Shown piece after piece: positions 1 through 8,118 of a DNA stretch of 64,000 bases. This DNA is from Lautropia dentalis (GTDB lineage Bacteria; Pseudomonadota; Gammaproteobacteria; Burkholderiales; Burkholderiaceae_E). The DNA is taken from contig NZ_RRUE01000002.1 of the NCBI RefSeq assembly GCF_003892345.1, positions 629,655 through 693,654 of the forward strand, given 5' to 3'. Under the pieces are notes generated by a model, which was given only the letters and a program-made list of their open reading frames with translations, was not told the origin of the DNA and ran no database searches. Within the stretch, counting starts at the first letter, position 1. Each line of letters begins with the position of its first letter. The position numbers and the translations under genes are program-made.

Positions 1-639
1 CATCTGCGCAAACTCACCCTTCAGGCGGATTTCGCGAGAGGCGGCCTGACGGAAGAAGCCGGCGATCCACACCATCAGGCCCGTGCCCGTCATCACCTGC
101 AGCGTGCTGGGCGACAGGATCGTCAGCCCCCACGTACGCTGCATGAAACCGAATTCCAGCACCGTCCCGCACAGCAGCGCCCCCAGCACCCCCAACCGGC
201 TCTCCAGCCCCGGAAAGCGCTTGAGCGTCACTGCCACCTCCACCAGCAGCGTGGCCACCAGCAGAATCGATACACCGCCGCCGAAACAGTGTGCGTAGAT
301 TTGCGGCACGAACGGAAAAATCGCCACCACCGCCACGCAGAATGGCGGCACATACTTCAGCAGCACCCCGTATTCCTCGCGGGCCGGCAGCCCCTCCGTG
401 TGCGGATTGACGAACATCCAGTGCAGCAGCCCCACCACCGGAATCAGCGACAGCGACTGCAGCATCAGCACCGCCGTCTGCATCAGCCCGTCCGTGGCCA
501 GATCGGTCGAGGCCTCGCGCTGCGCCAGAATCAGCAGCGCCAGCGTACAGAAACTCCAGGTCGTCAGCACCGCATGACGGGACCACTGGGCCAGAGGTTT
601 GAAGTTCAGACCGGCGACTTGCACGGTGGGAATCCCCAC
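1..639 (-). CDS. Integral membrane protein, C-terminus beyond window edge
   Basis: This reading frame runs leftward off the window start. About 213 residues are visible, with at least five hydrophobic stretches (for example TLALLILAQ, LMLQSLSLIPVVGLL, VAVVAIFPFVP, SILLVATLLVEVAV, LGALLCGTVLEFGF), so it is a polytopic inner-membrane protein. I put the start at the GTG at 639 because that keeps the soluble lead-in before the first membrane segment. GTG codons at 624 and 570 are alternatives, and none has a convincing ribosome binding site. The family is not recognised. The ORFs on both strands in other frames here have shadow-like composition and were not used. Confidence 0.6.
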   Translation of the reverse strand, partial: MGIPTVQVAGLNFKPLAQWSRHAVLTTWSFCTLALLILAQREASTDLATDGLMQTAVLMLQSLSLIPVVGLLHWMFVNPHTEGLPAREEYGVLLKYVPPFCVAVVAIFPFVPQIYAHCFGGGVSILLVATLLVEVAVTLKRFPGLESRLGVLGALLCGTVLEFGFMQRTWGLTILSPSTLQVMTGTGLMVWIAGFFRQAASREIRLKGEFAQM

Positions 640-732
640 AAGGTGACAGAAAAAGGAAAATGGACAGGCAGCATGCGCCCGTCCCGTCAGGCCAGCCAGC
701 CCCGCCCGTGCCGCTGGGCGGCCGCGGACGAT

Positions 733-756
733 GACCGGTCGACCGATCGACCGGTC
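733..756. promoter_or_regulatory. Near-perfect 24-bp palindrome, possible operator
   Basis: The arms gaccggtcga and tcgaccggtc face each other around a short centre. 22 of 24 positions are self-complementary. It sits in the roughly 480-bp divergent gap between the membrane protein (start near 639) and the cupin gene (start 1119), as an operator for a dimeric regulator would. No regulator gene is adjacent. The rest of 640-1118 shows nothing I can assign. Confidence 0.3.
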
Positions 757-1118
757 TACGGGCAGGCTGGTAGATGGGCAGACGCAGGCCGATGCCCGAC
801 GCGGCGCTGTTTGCCAGACAGACCGCCACCAGACTGCAGGCGGTGGCCTGTCGACATGCATACGGCGCTCCAGCCGGCCAACCTGTATGATTTCTGCATC
901 ATTTGGCCGCTTGCAGGCCAGGGAAACGCGGTGATCGGGAACAGGGGCGGTAGCATCCCGAGCGGGGCGAATGAGTCCCTGATACGCTCTGAACCGGGCA
1001 GCACCCCGGTGCCTGTTCATATTTCCGTTAACCGACCGCTTCACGGATACAGCCAGCCCGCGAAGACCTGCACACCTGCAGACCGGTCGCTGACCTGTAC
1101 CGAGGGGAGGGGGTTCGC

Positions 1119-1574
1119 ATGGCCCAGACCGATGCCGCCAATGTTCCAAAACCGCTGATCCTGCGGGACGATCACCGTACCGAAAGCGGCATCGAACCCG
1201 GCTGCTTCCTGACCGACTGGCTCAACGATCCCGCCGATCCGGACCTCTCTATCGCCTGCATCCGCGTCGTGCCCAGCGCCGAAACCCGGCTGCGCCGCTT
1301 CGAGAACATCCAGGAACGCTACGTCGTGCTCGAAGGGCAGGGACGCATCGAACTGGTCGGCCCCAACCGCGCCTTTACCGAAGGCGACCACACCCTGTCC
1401 GCCCTCGAACCGGGCGACGTGGTGGTCATCCCGGCCGGCTACTCGCGCCGCATCACCAACATCGGCCCCGTGGATCTGGTGTTCCTGGCCATCTGCACCC
1501 CGCGCTTCCGCCCGGCAGCCCTGCCCGACGCGCCACCGCCGCCTCCGGCGGCTGCGCCGCGAAGCGGGGCCTGA
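1119..1574 (+). CDS. Cupin-fold protein
   Basis: The product is 151 aa. A single cupin barrel fits residues ~45-130: first motif around ENIQERYVVLEGQG, second around PGDVVVIPAGYSRRITN. The usual metal-binding histidines are largely replaced (NIQERY instead of HxH), so metal-dependent catalysis is doubtful and a sugar or small-molecule binding role is possible. The C-terminus ends in a short Ala/Pro-rich tail. A purine-rich tract (gaggggaggggg) just before the ATG fits a ribosome binding site. The substrate is unknown. Confidence 0.75.
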   Translation: MAQTDAANVPKPLILRDDHRTESGIEPGCFLTDWLNDPADPDLSIACIRVVPSAETRLRRFENIQERYVVLEGQGRIELVGPNRAFTEGDHTLSALEPGDVVVIPAGYSRRITNIGPVDLVFLAICTPRFRPAALPDAPPPPPAAAPRSGA

Positions 1575-1726
1575 GTGTGTTACCCGCAAGCGCCGCAACC
1601 GCTGTAATATCGCGGGTCTTCCGCTGAAGCGGCAGCTGGTCCGGCCTCCTGGCCGGCCGTCGCCCCGATGGTTTGCGTTGCCGTCCCGGGGGCGATCCCG
1701 CGCAGCACGACTACTCCTGCTCTGCC

Positions 1727-2665
1727 ATGTCCCTGCACCTGATCTGCCAGAAACTGCTGCCCAAACAGGCCCTGACCCGTCTGGCCGGCGCCGGGGCACA
1801 CCGCGAAGGTGGTGCACTCACCCAGTGGGCCATCCGCCGCTTCATCGACCACTACGGTGTGGCCATGCAGGAGGCAGCCAACCCCGATCCGGCCGCCTAC
1901 CGCACCTTCAACGACTTCTTCACCCGCGCCCTGCGCGACGGCGCCCGCCCCCTGGCCGATGCCCCGCTCATCTGCCCCGTCGATGGCGCCGTCAGCCAGC
2001 TGGGGGACATCCACGCCGGCCGCATCTTCCAGGCCAAGGGGCACCAGTACAGCGCCACCGCCCTGCTGGGTGGCGACGAAGCCCTGGCCAGCCACTTCAC
2101 CGATGGCCGGTTTGCCACCATCTACCTCAGCCCGCGCGACTATCACCGCATCCACATGCCCTGTGCCGGGCAGCTGCGGCAGATGATCCACGTCCCCGGC
2201 GAACTCTATTCCGTCAGCCCCGCCACCGCCGCCGGCATACCCGGCCTCTTTGCCCGCAACGAACGCGTCGTCTGCCTGTTCGACGGCACCTTTGGCCCCT
2301 GGGCGCTGGTGCTGGTGGGGGCCACCATCGTCGGCAGCATGGCCACCGTCTGGCACGGCACCGTCAACCCGCCGCGGCCGGGCCGGATCCGGCGGTGGAT
2401 GTATCCCGCAGGCCGTGCCGATGGCGGGGGTGATCATGCCATTGCCCCCCGGTCAGGTGTGGACCTCGCCACCATCGGCCCCGTGCTGTACTCTGGCACC
2501 GTCACCAGCGAACATGAACCGGTCTGTCTCGAACAAGGTGCAGAGATGGGGCGCTTTCTGCTCGGCTCCACCGTGGTGATGCTGTTCCCGCAGGGCGCCC
2601 CCGCACTCACCACCGCCTGGCAGCCCGGCCAGCGCGTGCGGCTGGGTGAGGCGATGAGTGCCTGA
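1727..2665 (+). CDS. psd: Phosphatidylserine decarboxylase proenzyme
   Basis: Makes phosphatidylethanolamine from phosphatidylserine at the inner membrane. From the ATG at 1727 the product is 312 aa and matches the E. coli-type enzyme throughout: YRTFNDFFTRALRD, PVDGAVSQLG, AKGHQYSATALLGG, YLSPRDYHRIHMPC and FARNERVVCLFD. The pyruvoyl-generating self-cleavage motif LGST is intact in EMGRFLLGSTVVMLF. An upstream in-frame start at 1673 adds 18 residues absent from the family, so I reject it. There is an oddity: between YPAG and EMGRF the protein has about 43 residues where E. coli has about 12, an extra ~30-residue loop just before the processing site. Confidence 0.93.
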   Translation: MSLHLICQKLLPKQALTRLAGAGAHREGGALTQWAIRRFIDHYGVAMQEAANPDPAAYRTFNDFFTRALRDGARPLADAPLICPVDGAVSQLGDIHAGRIFQAKGHQYSATALLGGDEALASHFTDGRFATIYLSPRDYHRIHMPCAGQLRQMIHVPGELYSVSPATAAGIPGLFARNERVVCLFDGTFGPWALVLVGATIVGSMATVWHGTVNPPRPGRIRRWMYPAGRADGGGDHAIAPRSGVDLATIGPVLYSGTVTSEHEPVCLEQGAEMGRFLLGSTVVMLFPQGAPALTTAWQPGQRVRLGEAMSA

Positions 2666-2848
2666 TCGTACCCCCGATGCTCCGGTCTGACTCTGCCTGT
2701 TGGCGTCGTGTCTGGGGGAGTGTGCCGGAGGCAGGGCCTCTGAAGGCTGGAGGGCCTGGTGGGGGTTGTGTGATAACGTCAGCCGTTTCGGCCCTTTCAG
2801 GCTCCTTCCGACCCTTTCCGACCTTCAGGACTTCAGGAAACCCCCGCC

Positions 2849-3196
2849 ATGGCAGACACCATCACCATCTATCACAACCCCCGCTGCAGCACCTCCCGCA
2901 AGGTGCTGGACGCCATTCGCGCGTCCGGCCACGAGCCGGTGGTGGTGGACTACCTGAAGACCGGCTGGCAGCGTGACCAGCTGCAGACCCTGCTGAAGAA
3001 GGCCGGTCTCTCCCCCCGTGATGTGCTGCGCACCAAACAGGAAGAGGCCAAAGCCCTGCTGGCCCGCAACGCCAGTGATGCCGAGATTTTCGAGGCCATG
3101 CTGACGCTGCCCGTGCTGGTCGAACGCCCGCTGGTCGAAACCCCGAAGGGCGTGCGGCTGGTGCGCCCCATCGAAAAGCTGGATGAGATTCTGTGA
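2849..3196 (+). CDS. arsC: ArsC-family arsenate reductase (glutaredoxin type)
   Basis: The 115-aa protein has a thioredoxin-like fold of the ArsC/Spx superfamily. The catalytic cysteine is C13 in YHNPRCSTSRK. Arginines R61 (SPRDVLRTKQ), R93 (VERPLV) and R106 (VRLVRP) correspond to the anion-binding arginines of ArsC. It would reduce arsenate to arsenite using glutathione/glutaredoxin. No arsB, arsR or arsH lies nearby, so it may act as a housekeeping YffB/ArsC-type reductase rather than as part of an ars operon. Confidence 0.88.
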   Translation: MADTITIYHNPRCSTSRKVLDAIRASGHEPVVVDYLKTGWQRDQLQTLLKKAGLSPRDVLRTKQEEAKALLARNASDAEIFEAMLTLPVLVERPLVETPKGVRLVRPIEKLDEIL

Positions 3197-3260
3197 TGGA
3201 GCCGTGGCAGGCTGCCTTCAACCGAATTCGCCTGACGCAGGGCTGATCCAATGGCTGCAG

Positions 3261-3332
3261 TCAGGCAGTCAGGCAGTCAGGCAGTCAGGCAGTCAGGCAG
3301 TCAGGCAGTCAGGCAGTCAGGCAGTCAGGCAG
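3261..3332. repeat. Tandem repeat, 9 units of tcaggcag
   Basis: Nine perfect, uninterrupted 8-bp units lie between arsC (ends 3196) and the convergent yhhQ (ends 3431). Degenerate partial units flank the array. Such perfect short repeats expand and contract by slippage. There is no spacer, so this is a microsatellite-type array and not CRISPR. Confidence 0.95.
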
Positions 3333-3430
3333 ACAGGCCGCTGGTTTGCACACCATGAGGGGCGGCCTGGCGCCATTCCGGGCACCCCGGGGGCGATGTC
3401 CTGGCTCCCTCGGGCATCCGTTGGGCGGAA

Positions 3431-4120
3431 TCAGGGGCGCTGCGCGTCCTGTACAGTCGTCAGCCGGCGCGTCAGCGCATTCAGCAGTACCCCGTAGGCC
3501 GGCACGAACATCAGGATGCAGATGGTCAGCTTGAACAGATAGTCCACCAGCGCAATGTGTGGCCAGTTCTCTGCCATGAACGGATCCACACTGGCGTAGA
3601 AGGCAATCGAGAAGAACAGCACCGTATCCAGTGCATTGCCCACGAACATCGACGCCGTGGGCGCCGGCCACCACGCCCGCAGGCCTCGCAGCCGGTTGAA
3701 CACGAAGATGTCCATCACCTGCCCGAACGCATAGGCCGCAAAACTGGCCAGCGCAATGCGGAACACGAACAGGTCGAACGAGGCCAGCGCCCCCCACCCC
3801 GTCCACGCCCCGTCGTGGAACAGCACCGAAATCACGTACGAGAGCAGCAGCGCCGGAAACATCACGAAGAAGATGATCCGTCGTGCCAGCCGCTGCCCGA
3901 AGATCCGCACCGTCAGGTCCGTGGCCAGAAAGATGAACGGAAAGCTCAGCGCCCCCCAGGTGGAGTGCACCACGAACCCGCTGGGCAGCGTGAACGAAAA
4001 CGGAAACTGCACCAGATAGTTGCTCGACGCGATGACCAGGATGTGAAAGGCCACCAGCCAGCGCAACGCCCGCAGCTGCTGGGCATCGGTGAAGTGAAAG
4101 GACGGGAGAGACTGAGCCAT
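3431..4120 (-). CDS. yhhQ: Queuosine precursor transporter (YhhQ family)
   Basis: The 229-aa protein has six or more hydrophobic segments and belongs to the YhhQ/DUF165 family, which imports 7-cyano- or 7-aminomethyl-7-deazaguanine. Family-like stretches include FIFLATDLTVRIFGQ, ARRIIFFVMFPALLLSYV, ASFAAYAFGQVMDIFVFN and TASMFVGNALDTVLFFSIAFYAS. The start at 4120 (MAQSLPSFHFTDAQQLRALRW) gives the usual length. Longer upstream versions add non-family sequence. It lies downstream of queF on the same strand with a gap of about 285 bp, which fits a queuosine salvage or synthesis pair. Confidence 0.9.
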   Translation of the reverse strand: MAQSLPSFHFTDAQQLRALRWLVAFHILVIASSNYLVQFPFSFTLPSGFVVHSTWGALSFPFIFLATDLTVRIFGQRLARRIIFFVMFPALLLSYVISVLFHDGAWTGWGALASFDLFVFRIALASFAAYAFGQVMDIFVFNRLRGLRAWWPAPTASMFVGNALDTVLFFSIAFYASVDPFMAENWPHIALVDYLFKLTICILMFVPAYGVLLNALTRRLTTVQDAQRP

Positions 4121-4404
4121 GGGAGGACGGCGGCTACCGCGCCGGGACAGGGGAGACGGGACGGTAGTATGCCGGGGGACGGGCCGGTGGAATAGCCCAG
4201 CCGTGAAAATGCAAAGCCCTTTGCACACGTTTGCGAGCGCTTTGAACGCCTGGCCGGGATGAGCCAGAAGGCGCCATGGGGTGGCAAATGGCAATGTGCT
4301 GGATTGCCCGGGCATGCGGATCAAAGTGCCGCAGGGTTTTTGCAGTGACCCCAACAAAAACAGGCGAAACGCTGTCATGGCCCGGACAATCCAACACACT
4401 TGAT

Positions 4405-4875
4405 CTACTGCTGGTCGTGGAAGAACAGCCGCTCCCGCGCCAGCTCCTCGAAGCGCGTACCCGGCTTGCCGTAGTTGGCAAACGGATGGATGGCAATGCC
4501 CCCGCGCGGCGTGAACTCGCCGAACACCTCGATGTACTTCGGGTCCATCAGCGCAATCAGGTCTTTCATGATGATGTTGATGCAGTCCTCATGGAAGTCG
4601 CCGTGGTTGCGGAAGCTGAACAGGTACAGCTTGAGCGACTTGCTCTCCACCATCTTCTGCGCCGGGATGTAGCGGATGATGATGGTGGCAAAGTCCGGCT
4701 GCCCGGTGATCGGGCACAGACCGGTGAACTCCGGGCAGACGAACTTCACGAAGTAGTCGTTGTCCGGGTGCTTGTTGTCGAAGGCTTCGAGCACGTCGGG
4801 GGCGTAGTCGGCGCGGTACTCGGTGCCCTGGCTGCCGAGGTGGGTGATGCCGTGGAGTTCGGAAGGGGTTCGCAT
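4405..4875 (-). CDS. queF: NADPH-dependent 7-cyano-7-deazaguanine reductase QueF
   Basis: Reduces preQ0 to preQ1 in queuosine biosynthesis. The start at 4875 gives 156 aa, the short single-domain (YkvM-type) QueF. The nucleophilic cysteine is C54 in [14 protein letters not shown]. The QueF signature [18 protein letters not shown] follows at residues ~77-94, and the substrate-binding glutamate E96 is in FHEDC. In-frame sequence upstream to 4968 is not family-like. I looked for a preQ1 riboswitch before queF and in the gap to yhhQ and did not recognise one. Confidence 0.94.
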   Translation of the reverse strand: MRTPSELHGITHLGSQGTEYRADYAPDVLEAFDNKHPDNDYFVKFVCPEFTGLCPITGQPDFATIIIRYIPAQKMVESKSLKLYLFSFRNHGDFHEDCINIIMKDLIALMDPKYIEVFGEFTPRGGIAIHPFANYGKPGTRFEELARERLFFHDQQ

Positions 4876-5111
4876 GAAAAATGGCTCTGGGGAGATGGTG
4901 AAGAGGATTGAATCAATGAGCAGGACACCGAGTGTGCAGGGAGGGTTATTGCCCCCCCTTGCAGCCAAAGGATGCTACCCATGATGTGGGAAAAAACGAT
5001 CCCCTTTTGCTATGGAGTCAGTCCTGAACAACCCAGAATCCGCACGTCAGCCTGTTGCTGAACGGAACGACCGAGAGACTGGACAGGACCGGGTTGGTGC
5101 CGCTCTGCCGT

Positions 5112-6437
5112 CTACAACGTTATTTCTGACCGATCCGGCAGCATCAGCCGTACACAGGCCAGAATCGACAGCAAAATGAAAGCGCAAAAACGCAGCAGCC
5201 GGATGTTGTGTCCGGCACCGCACAGCACTGCGTGAAGTGCATCTCCCAATGCCCCCTTGAGCCAGTTCCGGTCAAGTTTGCCATCGGTCTTCATGTGACC
5301 TATCGTCGGTTCGATGGCGCTGCGGCGTCTGATCATCGCCTTCAGTCCCCGGGTCACGCCTCGCCTCTGTCCTGATCGCAGGATTCTCACGCCCGGCACG
5401 TCAGCACCGCGATAGCCCTTGTCCACAACGGCAGTGTCGATACGGCAATCTCCCACAATCGACGCTTGCTCCAGTGCTTCGTACAGGGTGTGGCCGTCGT
5501 ACGGCCGGCCCGGCATCGATCTTGCGCCCACAACGAAACCTTCCCTGTGCGTCGTGGTGATCGAGACCTTGACACCGAACTCGTAGGGATTTCGGGCCTT
5601 GCCCTTGCTGATGCACTCCACCTCCTGCGCATGCAGTGCGTACAGCTTGTTCCTGTCTTTCGGCTGCTGCGTCAGAATCCGTTCGGCCCGTGCCATCAGG
5701 TCATCAAGCCATTGACGCAATGGGCCGGTCACCTGCTCTCGTTGCCGGTCGATATCCCGCCATATACGCCCGACCCGTTTGCGCAGCTTGCCGAGCACAT
5801 TTCGCATCCGCTTGAACTGTCTCGCATGCGCATGGCGGCCCACCTGCCTCGCCAGCTGAGGGGCCACACGACTGTAGCTCTGCCGCAGTTTCAGGCCACA
5901 CGCCCTGGCAGCCTTGACCAGATGCTGTCTGGTACGTTCCAGAAGCCGGGAATCCGTTGGATGCGCAATCGCCTTCGGCATGACCGTCGTGTCCACGATC
6001 ACCGTCTTCAGGCTGGATTCCCTGAGCATGCCAAGTTCCTGCGCCAGAACCAGCGTCAAAGACAGCATCTCTTCCACGCCAGCCTCGCCCAGCCTTTTGC
6101 GCCAGCGCGTCAGGCTGGACGGATCAATCGGCGGCCTGGTCTGCAGGTAGGTCTCCCCGGTGAAGACCTGCCAGTACGGGTTCTCCACCCAGGTTGCCAC
6201 CACTTCCTCATCGGACAGGTCGAAGGCATGCTGCAGATACAGCAGCCCGGCAATCAGACGAGGGGACGTGGCGGGCCGCCCCGTACGGGACTTGAACTGG
6301 TCCGCCACCAGTTCATCGATGCGCTCCCACTGGATCCGGTCGCCCAGCAGGATCAGCGGATGCTTCAGGTTCAGGTGATCGCGCAGCGGATACCCGAACA
6401 GCTCGCCAGTCTGTGGTTGTGATGGCTTTGGACCCAT
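5112..6437 (-). CDS. IS5/IS1182-type DDE transposase
   Basis: The 441-aa protein is full-length and uninterrupted. The N-terminal region (FGYPLRDHLNLKHPLILLGDRIQW ... SPRLIAGLLYLQHAF) is the DUF772-like segment. The DDE catalytic residues fit VIVDTTVMPKAIAHP, AVVDKGYRGADVPG and RRRSAIEPTIGHMK. The family assignment is firm at the IS5-superfamily level, but the subgroup is not certain. The nested IS50-like element sits about 100 bp upstream of the start codon, between gene and right end, so it may affect expression of this transposase. Confidence 0.9.
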   Translation of the reverse strand: MGPKPSQPQTGELFGYPLRDHLNLKHPLILLGDRIQWERIDELVADQFKSRTGRPATSPRLIAGLLYLQHAFDLSDEEVVATWVENPYWQVFTGETYLQTRPPIDPSSLTRWRKRLGEAGVEEMLSLTLVLAQELGMLRESSLKTVIVDTTVMPKAIAHPTDSRLLERTRQHLVKAARACGLKLRQSYSRVAPQLARQVGRHAHARQFKRMRNVLGKLRKRVGRIWRDIDRQREQVTGPLRQWLDDLMARAERILTQQPKDRNKLYALHAQEVECISKGKARNPYEFGVKVSITTTHREGFVVGARSMPGRPYDGHTLYEALEQASIVGDCRIDTAVVDKGYRGADVPGVRILRSGQRRGVTRGLKAMIRRRSAIEPTIGHMKTDGKLDRNWLKGALGDALHAVLCGAGHNIRLLRFCAFILLSILACVRLMLPDRSEITL

Positions 6438-6534
6438 GAAGACCCCGGAGAAATTGCAAGAAAACGAGCCCCTATGATCGCAAATCCTGCAATTTCTGCA
6501 GGGTGGTTCCCGGGGTCAGACACTGGGTATCAGG

Positions 6535-8069
6535 CTTGTGATTCCCCACAACTTTCTCAATGAAATCAACATGACAAGAGAGAATCGCCCATAATTCAGA
6601 GGAAGAGAACGAGGCAAAGCCGAACCGGAGGACGCTGCAATGGGCAAGGCAGATCGGACAGAGGTTGAAGTGCAGGATCTGGGTACCCAGTGGGTTGACG
6701 AAGAGATCAGTGGCGCGCAGATGCCGGATGCGCGTCTGAAGGCACGCCTGGGCGAGATCATGCGTCATCTCGGCAAGGATGTGACCAACTCGATTCCGTC
6801 CTCGTTCGAGGATTGGGCTGCGACGAAAGCAGCGTACCGGATGCTGTCCAATGATCGGGTGGACGTCCAGGCGATCATTTCGGGGCACCTGCAGGCCACA
6901 CGGCGTCGCGTGCAACAAAGCGAGGGGCAGATTCTGGTGCTGCACGATACAACCTCGTTCACGTTTGATCGGCTGTATCCAGAGGATGTGGGTTTTTTGG
7001 GCAGGCTGGCGGGAGCCGAGGAGGAGACGCGGATCTGCGGGATGCTGATGCACGCGAGTCTGGCCATCACGCAGGATGCGCTGCCCCTGGGGCTGTGTGC
7101 GCTGCAGTTCTGGAACCGGCAGGAATTCAGCAAGGATCAGGCAGCAGGCAGGGCCGCGCGCAAGCGTGTCGAGGACAGGGAAAGTCATCGCTGGGTCGAG
7201 GGGCTGCAGCAGGCCACGGCGTTGCTGCAGGCGGAGTCCGGGCGATGCGTGCACATCGCGGACCGCGAAAGCGACATCTACGCGCTGTTTTACGCGGCCA
7301 GGGAGCTGGGCACACATTTCCTGGTGCGCACCAGCACGGATCGCCCGACAGGTAACGGCCAGCAGACAGTGGAAGAGGAGATGGCCGACGCGCCGGTCAA
7401 GGGCCTGCACCGGGTGTTCTTTCGTGATCGTTGGGGCCATGCGCACGAGGCGACCGTGACGCTGCGTCATCGGCGTCTGCGGATACGGCCGCCGCAGAAG
7501 CACAAGGAGTTGCCCGAGCTGACGCTGACGGTACTGCACGCCACGGAGCGAGGCGCGCCGCTCAATCGCAAGCCCCTGAGCTGGAAGCTGATCACGGATC
7601 TGCCGGTTCAGTCGCGCGAGCAGGCCATCGAGAAGCTGGACTGGTATGCGATGCGCTGGAACATCGAGACGTTCTTCAAGGTGATGAAATCGGGCTGCAA
7701 GGCCGAGGACGCGCAGCTTCGCACCGCAGAACGGTTGAGCAACCTGATGGCGGTGTACTGCATTCTGTCATGGCGGCTGATGTGGATGACGATGCTCAAT
7801 CGCCTTGAACCCGAGGCCGACCCGAGGGTGGTGTTCACGGAGCAGGAGATCCGGGCTCTGAAGGCGCTGGTGACGGTACGCTGGAAGAACAAGGTGCCTG
7901 AGCCAGAGACGCTGCATGACTGCGTGATCCTGGTGGCGCGCCTTGGCGGCTATCTGGCCAGAAAGAATGACAGGCCACCGGGGAACGAGGTTATCTGGAA
8001 GGGGAGGCGCCGGCTTGATGACATCGTTCTGGGAATGTCCATGTGATCAAAGATGTGGGGAATCACAAG
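6535..8069 (+). mobile_element. IS50-like (IS4 family) insertion sequence nested in the IS5 element
   Basis: The 1535-bp element has terminal inverted repeats beginning cttgtgattccccaca at 6535; the complement of the same 16 bp ends at 8069. The direct repeat ggtatcagg flanks it at 6526-6534 and 8070-8078. A 9-bp target duplication is what IS50/Tn5-group transposases make, so the boundaries are well supported. It encodes one transposase (6640-8046) and no passenger gene. Confidence 0.92.
6640..8046 (+). CDS. IS50/Tn5-like transposase (IS4 family)
   Basis: The 468-aa protein is intact. It shows the Tn5-transposase layout: an N-terminal region with SFEDWAATKAAYRMLSNDRVD, first catalytic aspartate in LVLHDTTSFTFD, second in CVHIADRESDIYALFYAA, and the YREK-type region with the catalytic glutamate in EKLDWYAMRWNIETFFKVMKSG. 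It is clearly related to the transposase at 47745-49184 (same motifs in the same order), but the two elements have different termini, so they are separate IS types. Confidence 0.93.
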   Translation: MGKADRTEVEVQDLGTQWVDEEISGAQMPDARLKARLGEIMRHLGKDVTNSIPSSFEDWAATKAAYRMLSNDRVDVQAIISGHLQATRRRVQQSEGQILVLHDTTSFTFDRLYPEDVGFLGRLAGAEEETRICGMLMHASLAITQDALPLGLCALQFWNRQEFSKDQAAGRAARKRVEDRESHRWVEGLQQATALLQAESGRCVHIADRESDIYALFYAARELGTHFLVRTSTDRPTGNGQQTVEEEMADAPVKGLHRVFFRDRWGHAHEATVTLRHRRLRIRPPQKHKELPELTLTVLHATERGAPLNRKPLSWKLITDLPVQSREQAIEKLDWYAMRWNIETFFKVMKSGCKAEDAQLRTAERLSNLMAVYCILSWRLMWMTMLNRLEPEADPRVVFTEQEIRALKALVTVRWKNKVPEPETLHDCVILVARLGGYLARKNDRPPGNEVIWKGRRRLDDIVLGMSM

Positions 8070-8118
8070 GGTATCAGGGGGTGAGACGGGTTGTTCAGGA
8101 CCGACTATGGAATATATC

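Larger units (their letters stand above)
5017..8105. mobile_element. IS5-family element split by a nested IS50-like element
   Basis: 18-bp terminal inverted repeats lie at 5017-5034 (gtcagtcctgaacaaccc) and 8088-8105 (gggttgttcaggaccgac), differing at one position. They are immediately flanked by the direct repeat tatgga (5011-5016 and 8106-8111), which reads as a target duplication. Removing 6535-8069 and one copy of its 9-bp duplication leaves an element of about 1.55 kb with a single transposase gene (5112-6437). The outer element inserted just downstream of the AT-rich gene at 8119. Confidence 0.85.

Noticed and set aside
14-829. 271-aa minus-strand ORF and a plus-strand ORF at 289-1158
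   Set aside because: Both lack any domain and have repetitive Ala/Gly or Arg/Gln content; a third frame on the minus strand reads as a normal membrane protein.
3261-3332. CRISPR array at the tandem repeats (also considered at 14384)
   Set aside because: Repeats are contiguous and far too short, with no spacers and no cas genes nearby.
4121-4404. preQ1 riboswitch upstream of yhhQ or queF
   Set aside because: I could not find the short pseudoknot pattern with its A-rich tail or any convincing aptamer; the gene pair alone is not evidence.
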